15,798 nt of DNA, taken from assembly GCA_002375985.1 (NCBI GenBank), contig DFNH01000020.1, positions 1 to 15,798 of the forward strand, in the 5' to 3' direction. Positions 7,416-14,606 of the stretch are shown here, piece after piece. The stretch comes from Firmicutes bacterium UBA3572 (GTDB lineage Bacteria; Bacillota; Desulfotomaculia; Desulfotomaculales; Desulforudaceae). The notes under the pieces were generated by a model, which saw nothing but the letters and a program-made list of their open reading frames with translations, made no database searches and was not told the origin of the DNA. The position numbers and the translations under genes were made by a program. Every line of letters starts with the position of its first letter. Position 1 is the first letter of the stretch.

Positions 7416-7772
7416 TTAGATGAGTCCTTCTTGATAAAGCTGCACGGCGGCGCTCTGGATAGTGGTTACGGTACCGGCAATCGCTTCGCCCAACAGGCGG
7501 TTTGCTTCTTCCAAACGGTTGATGTGAATTTCCCAGATCGCGTCGCGCACCTTGCTATCCACTCCGGACAGGCTAGTTAAGCCGGTCATGGCCGAAGCCA
7601 GTTTAATCTCACCCCGGATCTGCTCCAGGACGCCTTTGTACAGCTTGACCGCAGCCGCCCGGTCTTTTCCGTCGATCTTGGCCAACTCACCGGTGAGATT
7701 GCCGGCATTGATCAGCATGGTCTTGATTATTTCACCCTGGTGAAAGCGCAGGACCGCGTCCCTTAGGTCCAT
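7416..7772 (-). CDS. Unrecognised 118-residue helical protein
   Basis: I do not recognise this family. The 118 residues have no signal peptide or membrane segment, no Cys, and look almost fully alpha-helical with amphipathic stretches. The first helix is MDLRDAVLRFHQGEIIK; middle helices run from about GNLTGELAKI to EIKLASAM; a small TGLTSLSGVDSK turn follows; and there is a helical C-terminal part containing HINRLEEANRLLGEAI. This could suit a small helical bundle or a coiled oligomer. ATG 7770-7772 has a G-rich GGGGGTG site close upstream. It lies 36 bases downstream of one EamA gene and about 70 upstream of another, all on the same strand, so co-transcription is likely. Coding potential is good: the frame fills the gap between its neighbours without overlap. 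Function unknown. Confidence 0.75.
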   Translation of the reverse strand: MDLRDAVLRFHQGEIIKTMLINAGNLTGELAKIDGKDRAAAVKLYKGVLEQIRGEIKLASAMTGLTSLSGVDSKVRDAIWEIHINRLEEANRLLGEAIAGTVTTIQSAAVQLYQEGLI

Positions 7773-7808
7773 CAGCTCACCCCCTACCCCACCGTATTAT
7801 GTCAAATT

Positions 7809-8750
7809 CTAACATCGGTTATGCGGCGGCGCAACGTTTTGGCCCTTGGAGACGGGCACCAGCGCCGGTTTGGGCGCCAAAAGGGGCTCGCTGGTCTTGA
7901 GCACCGTAATCAGCATCCCGGCCACGATCACCGCGCCTCCGATCCACTGCCGCAGTTCCAGGACCTCGCCGCCCCACAGCCAGGCCGCCAAACCGGCGAA
8001 AACCGGTTCCATGGTGAAAATCACCGCGGTATGGGTGGGCGAGGTGAATTTTTGCGCTTTGTTCTGGATCAGGAAGGCCAGCGAGGTGGCCGGAATGGCC
8101 GTGGCCAGCAGCGCCACTTGCACCTGCGGGGCCAGGGTTACCGGGAAAGACTCCAGCACCGGGGCGATCAGGGCGCTCACCAGGCCCACCGTCCCGATCT
8201 GGACGATGGCCAGGAGCACCGGGTCGAGGCGCGGGGCGTACTTCCCCACCAGGATGATGTGGGTGGCGAAACAGACGGCGCAGCAGAACACCAGGGCGTC
8301 GCCGTAGCCCACGCGCAAATCGCCGTTGAGCGCCAAAAGACCCAGACCGACCGTGGCGCAGGCCACGCCCAGAATGGCCATGGGCGAGGGCACCCGGCGG
8401 GTCAGCGCGGCGACGAAGAGCGGTACCAGGACTACGGAGAGGCCGGTAATGAAACCGGCGTTGGCGGCGGTAGTGTACTGCAAGCCCACCGTTTGAAAGG
8501 CGTAACCGCCGAACAGGGCCAAGCCGATGATCAGTCCGGCCTGCATGTTTTCCCGATTGACGCGGAGCAGGGAACGCCAGCAGATTAAGGCCAGGAAGGC
8601 AAAGGCGATGGCGAACCTTATCGCCAGAAAGTAGTAAGGCCCGATTTCGGTGAGGGCCTCCTTGACCACCACGAAAGTAACTCCCCACACAAAGGCCACA
8701 AATAATAACGCCGCATCGGCGGCGACCTGCTGCGGTTTGGTCGGTACCAT
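7809..8750 (-). CDS. EamA/DMT-family transporter, upstream copy
   Basis: This 313-residue membrane protein of the drug/metabolite transporter superfamily has ten predicted helices in two EamA repeats. It opens with a short polar leader, then LLFVAFVWGVTFVVVKEAL, the typical first helix (W-G-x-x-F). Later landmarks are GLQYTTAANAGFITGLSVVLVPLF in repeat one and FTMEPVFAGLAAWLWGGEVL in repeat two. The latter is the conserved Glu-Pro-Val/Phe motif of RhaT/YdcZ-like exporters. Substrate unknown. ATG 8748-8750 has only a distant GGAGATGG, so the ribosome site is weak. A candidate promoter sits at 8811-8839. It is the first gene of the three-gene minus-strand group and is divergent from glnH. Long open frames antisense to it are by-products of high GC. 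Confidence 0.85.
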   Translation of the reverse strand: MVPTKPQQVAADAALLFVAFVWGVTFVVVKEALTEIGPYYFLAIRFAIAFAFLALICWRSLLRVNRENMQAGLIIGLALFGGYAFQTVGLQYTTAANAGFITGLSVVLVPLFVAALTRRVPSPMAILGVACATVGLGLLALNGDLRVGYGDALVFCCAVCFATHIILVGKYAPRLDPVLLAIVQIGTVGLVSALIAPVLESFPVTLAPQVQVALLATAIPATSLAFLIQNKAQKFTSPTHTAVIFTMEPVFAGLAAWLWGGEVLELRQWIGGAVIVAGMLITVLKTSEPLLAPKPALVPVSKGQNVAPPHNRC

Positions 8751-8810
8751 TATCGCTTTACGCCATCTCCCGTTCCAGGTGTCGTTCGCATTTATCGCCT
8801 AATAGAATAA

Positions 8811-8839
8811 ATTTTCACCCCGGAATGCCCTAAAGTCAA
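8811..8839 (-). promoter_or_regulatory. Candidate promoter for the EamA-helical-EamA group
   Basis: On the minus strand TTGACT (8839-8834), a 17-base spacer, then GAAAAT (8816-8811) gives a sigma-A-like pair about 60 bases before the ATG of the first EamA gene. The -35 matches consensus in 5 of 6 bases and the -10 in 4 of 6. It lies in the 274-bp divergent region shared with glnH. I found no comparable pair for glnH. Confidence 0.4.
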
Positions 8840-9024
8840 GATGTATATCGCCTGCTGGAAAAATGGAGCGGACCCGAGCAGGATTTTAGAATTCTAGGGG
8901 CGAAATTTCGGAGTTGGGCAACAGAGTGCGTCAAAGAAAGGGGGGTCGGACCGAAGAGTAGCGTCGTTACCTAAACCTATTTTGGGATGTTTTTTAATTC
9001 GGGAGAGGAGGCTAAGTTTAAAGC

Positions 9025-9897
9025 GTGGTCAAAAACAAAAAACTCTTAGTTGTCTTTTGCATCTTCGTGTTTGCCTTTGCCGCCGTGGGCTGCGGCGGCG
9101 GCGGGCAGGTGCCCAGCGAACCTGAGCCGCAGGCGTCCGGCGAATCCGAACCCAAGAAGCTTCTCATCGGTTCGGACACCGCTTACGCCCCGTTTGAATG
9201 GCAGGACACCGCCACCGGGGAGTACGTCGGTTTCGACATGGATCTAATCGCGGCCATCATGGAAGAGCTCGGTTACGATTACGAAGTGCAGAACTTCACT
9301 TTTGACGGGCTGATCCCGGCCCTGCAGTCGGGTACCATCGACGTCATCATTTCGGCGATGACCATCAAGCCGTCGCGGGCGGAACGGATTGACTTCACCG
9401 ATCCCTATTACAAATCCGGCCTGGTCATCGCTGTGCACAAGGACAACACCGACATCAACTCCTTCGACGACCTGGCCGGTAAGCGTCTGGGCGTGCAGAT
9501 CGGCACCACCGGCGCGGACAAGGCCAAGGAAGTCCAGGAGAAATATCCGGACACGACCATCACCACCTTTGACCGGATCCCCGAGGCTTTCATGGCCCTG
9601 CGCATCGGTGCCGTAGACGCCGTGATCAACGACGCGCCGGTAACCCTTTACGCCATCGAACAAGACGCCAAGAAGGACATTAAAGTGGTTGGCGAAATGC
9701 TCTCCAGCGAGTACTACGGCATCGCCGTGGCCAAGAACAACCCCGAACTCTACGCCGAGATCAACGGGGCGCTGAAAACCCTCAAGGAGAACGGCAGATT
9801 CCAGGAAATCTATGAACAGTGGTTCGGCGAAATGCCGGAGGAACTGTTGACCATCACCGTTGAGGAAGCATTGGCCGCCTGGGAAGGCGAAGGCTAA
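9025..9897 (+). CDS. glnH: Polar amino acid (glutamine-type) ABC transporter, substrate-binding lipoprotein
   Basis: This is the extracytoplasmic receptor of a polar amino acid importer: 290 residues, SBP_bac_3 family. The N-terminus MVKNKK is followed by a hydrophobic core and a lipobox ending AAVGC, so Cys23 should be lipidated; the same CGGGGQ linker as in LivK follows. The mature domain shows the family pattern: IGSDTAYAPFEW, YVGFDMDLIAAIMEELG, FDGLIPALQSGTIDVIISAM, then the ligand-contact region RAERIDFTDPYYKSG and later GVQIGTTG. The arrangement resembles GlnH/ArtJ-type proteins, so glutamine, arginine or similar is likely, without certainty. GTG 9025 follows AGGAGG by 13 bases, slightly long. 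It is the first gene of glnHPQ and is followed by a strong hairpin. Confidence 0.92.
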   Translation: MVKNKKLLVVFCIFVFAFAAVGCGGGGQVPSEPEPQASGESEPKKLLIGSDTAYAPFEWQDTATGEYVGFDMDLIAAIMEELGYDYEVQNFTFDGLIPALQSGTIDVIISAMTIKPSRAERIDFTDPYYKSGLVIAVHKDNTDINSFDDLAGKRLGVQIGTTGADKAKEVQEKYPDTTITTFDRIPEAFMALRIGAVDAVINDAPVTLYAIEQDAKKDIKVVGEMLSSEYYGIAVAKNNPELYAEINGALKTLKENGRFQEIYEQWFGEMPEELLTITVEEALAAWEGEG

Positions 9898-9912
9898 GAT
9901 CAAGACACAGTA

Positions 9913-9948
9913 CGGGAACAAGCGTAACTCCGGTTACGCTTGTTCCCG
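9913..9948 (+). repeat. Strong 16-bp intercistronic hairpin between glnH and glnP
   Basis: A perfect 16-bp inverted repeat (CGGGAACAAGCGTAAC and its complement) encloses a 4-base TCCG loop. It starts 15 bases after the glnH stop. No U-tract follows (CTAACTTTGG), so it is more likely an RNA-stabilising or processing structure than a terminator. Confidence 0.8.
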
Positions 9949-9970
9949 CTAACTTTGGAGTGAAAGCAGT

Positions 9971-10666
9971 TTGGATATAGCTATTCAAATCCTCCCGACC
10001 CTCCTGTTGGGCGCGGAGGTCACGCTCCGGCTCACCGTCATTTCGGTCAGCATCGGTTGTGTCATCGGTTTGTTCATGGGGTTGGCCCGCCTGTCTAAAA
10101 GCCGCATTCTCCGGGCGGTCGGCACGGCCTACGTGGACTTTTTCCGGGGTACGCCCCTGCTGGTCCAAGCCTTGGTCATTTATTTCGGGATACCCCAATT
10201 AATTAATGATTTTCAGACCTGGCTGGCGGTTACCTACGATATACCCCGGTTTCAAACCTTTCGCTTCGATATTTGGGCCGCGGCGATTCTGGTTTGCAGC
10301 CTGAACAGCGGCGCGTATATCGCCGAAATCTTCCGCGCCGGGGTGCAGTCCATTGAGCGGGGGCAGATGGAAGCGGCCCGTTCGCTGGGTATGACCCACG
10401 TGCAGGCTATGCGTTACGTTATTCTGCCGCAGGCTTTCAAGCGGGTGATTCCCCCGCTGGGCAATGAGTTCATCCTGATGCTGAAAGACACCTCCATTTT
10501 ATCGGCCATCGGGTTTGTGGAGCTGACCAGGCGGGCGCAGTTGATCAATGCCGACCTGGTGGCACCCTTTCCGATCTACATCACCGCCGCCCTGATCTAT
10601 CTGGCTATGACCCTTACCTTTTCGCGTTTGGTGGATTGGCTGGAAAGGAGACTCAAGACCGAATGA
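9971..10666 (+). CDS. glnP: Polar amino acid ABC transporter, permease GlnP
   Basis: This is the transmembrane subunit of the polar amino acid importer, expected to work as a homodimer. It has 231 residues of the HisM/GlnP family. The N-terminal membrane segment ILPTLLLGAEVTLRLTVISV matches the conserved start of the family. VDFFRGTPLLVQALVIYFGIP and the EAA coupling loop EAARSLGMTHVQAMRYVILPQA, ending VIPPLGNEFI, are clear. TTG 9971 is the start; a GGAG lies 10 bases upstream, and the frame cannot extend much further because of the preceding hairpin region. An insert around FQTWLAVTYDIPRFQTF between membrane segments is common in this family. The stop overlaps the glnQ start (ATGA), which implies coupled translation. 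Confidence 0.93.
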   Translation: MDIAIQILPTLLLGAEVTLRLTVISVSIGCVIGLFMGLARLSKSRILRAVGTAYVDFFRGTPLLVQALVIYFGIPQLINDFQTWLAVTYDIPRFQTFRFDIWAAAILVCSLNSGAYIAEIFRAGVQSIERGQMEAARSLGMTHVQAMRYVILPQAFKRVIPPLGNEFILMLKDTSILSAIGFVELTRRAQLINADLVAPFPIYITAALIYLAMTLTFSRLVDWLERRLKTE

Positions 10667-11385
10667 TCGAAACGCGCAATCTGGTAAAGAATTTTGGGTC
10701 TCTGGAAGTGCTCAAGGGCATCAACTGCCGCATTCGGGAGGGCGAAGTGGTATGCATGATCGGGGCCAGCGGTTCGGGCAAGAGCACCTTTCTGCGCTGC
10801 CTCAATCTTCTGGAACAGCCCACCAGCGGCGAAGTGTACATCGACGGCGTCTGTCTCACCGACCCTAAGGTGGACATCAACAAGGTTAGACAAAAGACCG
10901 GCATGGTGTTCCAGTTGTTTAACCTGTTTCCGCATAAAACGGCGCTGGAAAACGTCACCCTGGCGCCCAAAAAGGTGTTACGGCTTTCGCCCAAGGAGGC
11001 GGACGAACGGGGCCGCGCCCTGCTGGCCAAGGTGGGCTTAAGCGACAAGGCTCACGCATACCCCAGCCAGCTTTCCGGTGGGCAGCAGCAGCGCGTGGCC
11101 ATCGCCCGGGCCTTAGCCATGCAGCCCAAGGTGATGCTGTTTGACGAGCCGACCTCTTCCCTCGATCCGGAGATGGTCGGCGAGGTGCTGGCGGTCATGA
11201 AGGACTTGGCCCGGGAGGGCATGACCATGGCGGTGGTGACCCACGAGATGGGGTTCGCCCGCGAGGTGGCCGACCGTGTGCTCTTCCTCCACGAGGGGCA
11301 GATCCTCGAGGAAGGCACCCCGCAAGAGATCTTCAGTTCACCGCGGGAGGAACGCACCCGCGCCTTCCTTAGCAAGATCCTCTAG
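10663..11385 (+). CDS. glnQ: Polar amino acid ABC transporter, ATP-binding protein GlnQ
   Basis: This is the ATPase of the polar amino acid importer: 240 residues, the standard length. Walker A is GASGSGKST at residues 34-42, the Q-loop VFQLFNLFPH follows near 81-90, the signature LSGGQ is at 136-140, and Walker B VMLFDEP is at 156-162 followed by TSSLDPE. The C-terminus RTRAFLSKIL is typical. I chose ATG 10663-10665, overlapping the glnP stop by four bases (ATGA), with AGGAG 12 bases upstream. A longer frame from TTG 10636 would only add residues that shadow the end of glnP. It ends the operon; a small GC-rich CCGGC/GCCGG hairpin just after the stop (11387-11399) lacks a U-tract. Confidence 0.94.
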   Translation: MIETRNLVKNFGSLEVLKGINCRIREGEVVCMIGASGSGKSTFLRCLNLLEQPTSGEVYIDGVCLTDPKVDINKVRQKTGMVFQLFNLFPHKTALENVTLAPKKVLRLSPKEADERGRALLAKVGLSDKAHAYPSQLSGGQQQRVAIARALAMQPKVMLFDEPTSSLDPEMVGEVLAVMKDLAREGMTMAVVTHEMGFAREVADRVLFLHEGQILEEGTPQEIFSSPREERTRAFLSKIL

Positions 11386-11410
11386 ACCGGCGCTGCCGGC
11401 GGAACAACCG

Positions 11411-11645
11411 CCCGGAAAACGGGGACAGTGCGGGAAACGGGGGCAGGCTACTCTTCTACAGGAAGTATGGCGTGTTAAAGCATCCAAACATCCGAGGACA
11501 ATAAGGTATGGTAATAACTCAGCTACCGCCGGAAAAGTTGCCTGTCCCCCCTCTCCCCGGCGTGACCCTTTTCCCGGCGGGTGATCAAAACTTAACCACA
11601 AAACATGCCTGTCATTATTTTGGTTGCCCGTCCCCATTTTGGCGT
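11411..11645. repeat. Inverted-repeat element (REP/MITE-like) between glnQ and the argA-like gene
   Basis: The outer ends are imperfect inverted repeats: GGAAAACGGGGACAG at about 11414-11427 against CGCCAAAATGGGGACGGGC read backwards from 11644. Each is paired with a second G-rich unit (GGGGGCAGGC at 11439-11448; GGGGGACAGGC read backwards from 11550). In the middle, CCGCCGGAAAAG (11526-11537) faces CTTTTCCCGGCGG (11568-11580). G-rich repeats of this type are often found around IS200-like (REP-associated) transposases; no transposase frame is present here. It fills the gap between two convergent genes. The mobile origin is inferred. Confidence 0.5.
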
Positions 11646-12101
11646 TTAGTCCAGGTCAATGATCAGGGATTCTTCCTTACAGTTGGGGAAGTGCGGGCAG
11701 TTCATACACTCCCGCCACACCTTCTGGGGCATTTCCTCCTTCGGGACGCGCCGGAAACCGCATTTTTCAAAGAATCCGGGCTGAAAGGTCAGGGTGAACA
11801 CCCGGGGGATGTGTAGCTCCCGCGCTTCGTCCAGCAGCGCCGCCACCAACCGGCGGCCGATGCCCCGGCCGCACATGTTTTCGGCCACCGCCAGGGCACG
11901 AATTTCGGCCAGGTCCGCCCAGATGATGTGCAGGCCGCCCACACCCACCACCTGTCCTTTCTCCTCGGCCACGCAGAATTCCCTTATGCTTTCGTAAAGT
12001 AGTGCCCGCGGCCGGGCGAGCATCAGCCCCTTATTGGCGTAGTGGCTAATTAGAGCGTGTATGGCTTCTACGTCCGTAATCCTGGCTTTGCGCAAACGCA
12101 C
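11646..12101 (-). CDS. argA: GNAT acetyltransferase, short ArgA-type N-acetylglutamate synthase
   Basis: This likely transfers acetyl from acetyl-CoA to the amino group of glutamate, the first step of arginine synthesis, in the cytoplasm. It has 151 residues, GNAT fold, and resembles the short COG1246 ArgA group rather than the long form with an amino-acid-kinase domain. Visible features are MRLRKARITDVEAIHALI at the N-terminus, the acetyl-CoA loop in AEIRALAVAENMCGRGIGRRLV (65-86), TLTFQPGFFEKCGF, and a C-terminal Cys cluster, Cys132-x2-Cys135-x5-Cys141, in CMNCPHFPNC, common in this subgroup. The start is GTG 12099-12101, with GGAGAGGA upstream. That site is one arm of a 10-bp inverted repeat. 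No other arg gene is in the window. A general GNAT role remains possible. Confidence 0.82.
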   Translation of the reverse strand: MRLRKARITDVEAIHALISHYANKGLMLARPRALLYESIREFCVAEEKGQVVGVGGLHIIWADLAEIRALAVAENMCGRGIGRRLVAALLDEARELHIPRVFTLTFQPGFFEKCGFRRVPKEEMPQKVWRECMNCPHFPNCKEESLIIDLD

Positions 12102-12108
12102 GGTGGCC

Positions 12109-12170
12109 TATCCTCTCCCTGATCCACTGATGTCACCAAACCAAATCCAGCATATCATTCGGAGAGGATA
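12109..12170 (-). promoter_or_regulatory. Leader inverted repeat masking the argA ribosome site
   Basis: In the minus-strand transcript TATCCTCTCC (12170-12161) is perfectly complementary over 10 bp to GGAGAGGATA (12118-12109), with 42 bases between. The second arm contains the likely Shine-Dalgarno sequence of the GTG start at 12101. Folding would hide it. This holds only if transcription starts upstream of 12170. Confidence 0.5.
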
Positions 12171-12286
12171 CAGGACAAGACCAAGATTTTTCGCCGGGGG
12201 CTACCGGTGCGCCGGCTGGCGGGGGCCTTGTGCCCCGGCCTGGATAACAAGTCGGGGTTGTACTCCGGCTGTGCTTTTTTAACCTC

Positions 12287-12321
12287 CCCGGGCGGTTTTT
12301 CCGGCGCCATCTCCGCCCGGG
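12287..12321 (-). repeat. 9-bp palindromic hairpin downstream of the beta-propeller gene
   Basis: CCCGGGCGG faces CCGCCCGGG around a 17-base spacer, about 107 bases after the propeller stop. Neither strand shows a U-tract after the stem, so it is recorded as a repeat and not a proven terminator. Confidence 0.4.
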
Positions 12322-12427
12322 AACCGGCGTCACCCGCCCCGGTTGAAACCGATTGGCGCTCGACCTTTTCTACTGTGTACCGGGAGGTGTCCGGTTCAAT
12401 CGTGTGGCCGTAGCCTGCGAATCTCCT

Positions 12428-14434
12428 TCACGGCAGCAACAGTTTGCCTCGTTCCGCGAGTGTCTTGATGTCGTTTGCTTTCACCATTCCTTCCGACAGG
12501 GTGTACAGGTTTTCGTTAATATACAGGATGCGCTGCACGTGACGGTCTCCACGAGACCGGTAGTGACCAGCTTTTAGGTAGTCCTCGTCGGTCAGGTGGG
12601 TGATGCCGCCTTGCCACTCGAAGCCGCGGTCCAGGGTCAACCGGTAAACGTAAGCACCCTGAAAGGTGAAGGTGCCGTACGCCGAAGGCGGTGTGGCCGG
12701 GGTGCGGTGCTTAATTTCGTGGATCGTAATGGGAAAGGCCAACAGGTTCTTCTCCGGGTCAAACAGTAGGGCGCGGTGGTTATCCAGGACCTCGGAGTGG
12801 GTGCCCCGGTCGCCGATATGCACCACGTGTTTTTCCACGGGGTTGTTCACGTCCGTGACGTCGAACAGCGCCAGTTTCATCCCCTGTTCCCAGGCAAAGC
12901 CCTGGGACACCACGCTGCCGTCTGGCCGTTTTTGGACGGCCTCCACGGCGTCTTTGCCGAAGCCGATCAGGTGGTTTTCGTCGAAGGGGTGCAGGTAGTT
13001 GCTGAAGCCCGGAATCTTCAACGCTCCCAGCATGGTGGGATTGTGCGGGTCGGCCAGGTCGAATACGAACAGCGGATCGGTGGTCTTAAAGGTGACCATA
13101 TAGCCACGGTCGCCCATGAAACGCACCGCGTAGATACGCTCACCCGGGGCGATGTCCTCGATCTTGCCGGCCACGTTCAGGTCGCCGTCCAGGATGTACA
13201 GGCCGTTGCGGGAAGTATCACGCCCAAAGGCGTTAAGAGTGGTGCCCACGCGGAAGTAGCCGCCGTGCTCATCCATGGAGAATTGGTTGAGCACAGTACC
13301 GGGGACTTCGCCCCGGCCGCTAAAAGCGGCGCGGCCGCCTTCCAAGGCGAAGCGATAAATGGTGGTTTTCTCCTCGCGGAGCGGGGGCCAGATCTGCGGG
13401 CCGACGGCAATATCCGGCCGGGCGGCCCCATCCAGGGGTTCGGGCAAGGGGATGATGGGCCCGTGGTCGCGCTCGGTGGTCGCTACGTAAAGATTCTCCG
13501 GGGAGACATAGACGTTCTCGCCCGCGCCCAGGTACGCGCGCACCGCCAGCTCGCCGGTGACGTCGTCCAGATTGAACCCGGCCACCAGCAGGTAGTTCGG
13601 CTGGGCGAAGTCCGGGAAGTAACAGACGTCTGTGCAGGGAACGCGCACAAAATCTTCTCCGGCCAGACTGTCCCGGTAGGCGGGCGTCAGTCCGTTCCGG
13701 GTCGGCACCCCCGCGTCCCGGAGAAGGTAATAGTCGGGGTATTTGTTGGCCACCAAGTAGACGTTTTTATTTATTTTGCGTGCGGATAAGTAGTGCCCCT
13801 CCAGTTCCACCTCCCGCACCTGGGTGATGTCTGCCTTGTTGCGGATATCAAAGACGACCGCTTTCACCGTGGCGTTGTGTCGGGGCCGGGGAGGTCCCGG
13901 ATGCGCCCATGGGACCTCCCGGTAGGAGGTGCCCACCACCACCAGGTGCTCGTCGTCCAGGAAAATCTCCCGCGGACTGAACCGCTCGTCTGCGAACCTG
14001 ATCACCTTGGCCACCGACATTGTCTCCGCCGGATAAGCGTTGATCACCAGCACCCGCTCCCGGTTCACCTGGTAGATGTACCGGCCGTCGGTCTTGACCA
14101 CGTCCGCCTCGTCCACTCCCGGTACCTGGACGTTGGTGGTGGAATAGTCGGCACCGGCGTTCGCCGGGAGCTTGGCGGCGCCCGAAACCGCTTCCGCGCC
14201 GTCAAAGGACTGTTCCACCGTCGCCCGGGTACCGAAACCGGCCCGCAGCAACTGCCGGTCCTGGCGTTCCTCCAGCAGGCGGGCGAGTTCCGCGCATGAG
14301 GTGACCGCCGGCAGCGCCGCCGCCTCGGCCGGGGTCTCGTCAGCCGCAGGTTCCTTCCCCACCGCAGGTCCCTTTCCCACCACCAGCGCCAGCGCGAAGG
14401 CCAGGAATAGCAGCACGCCAACCAACCTGTACAC
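12428..14434 (-). CDS. Secreted beta-propeller domain protein (COG4880/PF09826 type)
   Basis: This is a large exported protein of unknown function. Its 668 residues begin with a signal peptide (MYRLVG, hydrophobic core to about residue 20) and an Ala/Glu/Pro-rich linker. Residues 99-122 carry the family hallmark STTNVQVPGVDEADVVKTDG, then YIYQVNRERVLVINAYP, the first blade. Repeated blade-like segments follow, for example FSMDEHGGYFRVGTT, YAVRFMGDRGYMVTFKTTD, DPLFVFDLADPHNPTMLGAL and LHPFDENHLIGFGKD. It ends GMVKANDIKTLAERGKLLLP, typical of the family. GTG 14432-14434 is chosen because AAAGGAG lies 9 bases upstream and the signal peptide begins there. It stands alone, with no evident partner. 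Such proteins are widespread in Clostridia and archaea; ligand or partner unknown. An 84-residue and other overlapping frames are shadows. Confidence 0.9.
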   Translation of the reverse strand: MYRLVGVLLFLAFALALVVGKGPAVGKEPAADETPAEAAALPAVTSCAELARLLEERQDRQLLRAGFGTRATVEQSFDGAEAVSGAAKLPANAGADYSTTNVQVPGVDEADVVKTDGRYIYQVNRERVLVINAYPAETMSVAKVIRFADERFSPREIFLDDEHLVVVGTSYREVPWAHPGPPRPRHNATVKAVVFDIRNKADITQVREVELEGHYLSARKINKNVYLVANKYPDYYLLRDAGVPTRNGLTPAYRDSLAGEDFVRVPCTDVCYFPDFAQPNYLLVAGFNLDDVTGELAVRAYLGAGENVYVSPENLYVATTERDHGPIIPLPEPLDGAARPDIAVGPQIWPPLREEKTTIYRFALEGGRAAFSGRGEVPGTVLNQFSMDEHGGYFRVGTTLNAFGRDTSRNGLYILDGDLNVAGKIEDIAPGERIYAVRFMGDRGYMVTFKTTDPLFVFDLADPHNPTMLGALKIPGFSNYLHPFDENHLIGFGKDAVEAVQKRPDGSVVSQGFAWEQGMKLALFDVTDVNNPVEKHVVHIGDRGTHSEVLDNHRALLFDPEKNLLAFPITIHEIKHRTPATPPSAYGTFTFQGAYVYRLTLDRGFEWQGGITHLTDEDYLKAGHYRSRGDRHVQRILYINENLYTLSEGMVKANDIKTLAERGKLLLP

Positions 14435-14606
14435 TTCACTTCACTCCTTTCGCCGGCCGCCACCCGGCGGTTTCCATGTTTTGTTGCGGTTTAAATGTAC
14501 GACGTGCGGGATAGCGGAAAGGTTTGCGGACCCAGGACAAAAAGTCGCGGGCGAAGCCGGGAGGCAAGCCGGCGCTCTCGGCCGGGCGGCGCGCCGTGCA
14601 CCGTTT

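Larger units (their letters stand above)
12102..12427. other. 326-bp gap between argA-like and beta-propeller genes
   Basis: The gap carries the argA leader repeat (12109-12170), a weak minus-strand promoter-like pair near 12185-12155, and the palindrome at 12287-12321. A stop-free minus-strand frame (12155-12427) continues in frame from the propeller stop but has no credible start. No confident gene. Confidence 0.6.

Noticed and set aside
7819..8688. 289-codon minus-strand and 255-codon plus-strand frames overlapping the upstream EamA gene
   Set aside because: Compositions are Arg/Gly/Pro- or Gln/Gly-rich, with no ribosome site or family; the EamA frame explains this DNA.
8751..9024. Possible riboswitch before glnH
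   Set aside because: I looked for T-box, ykkC-type and other leader motifs and saw only loose resemblance; one CCTGC/GCAGG inverted repeat (about 8852-8883) is too weak to call.
10636..10662. Upstream TTG start for glnQ
   Set aside because: It would overlap glnP by 31 bases, lacks its own ribosome site, and adds residues that GlnQ proteins lack; ATG 10663 with ATGA overlap fits better.
12776..13789. 337-codon plus-strand frame antisense to the beta-propeller gene
   Set aside because: The opposite strand carries a clear signal peptide, propeller blades and family motifs; the antisense frame shows none.
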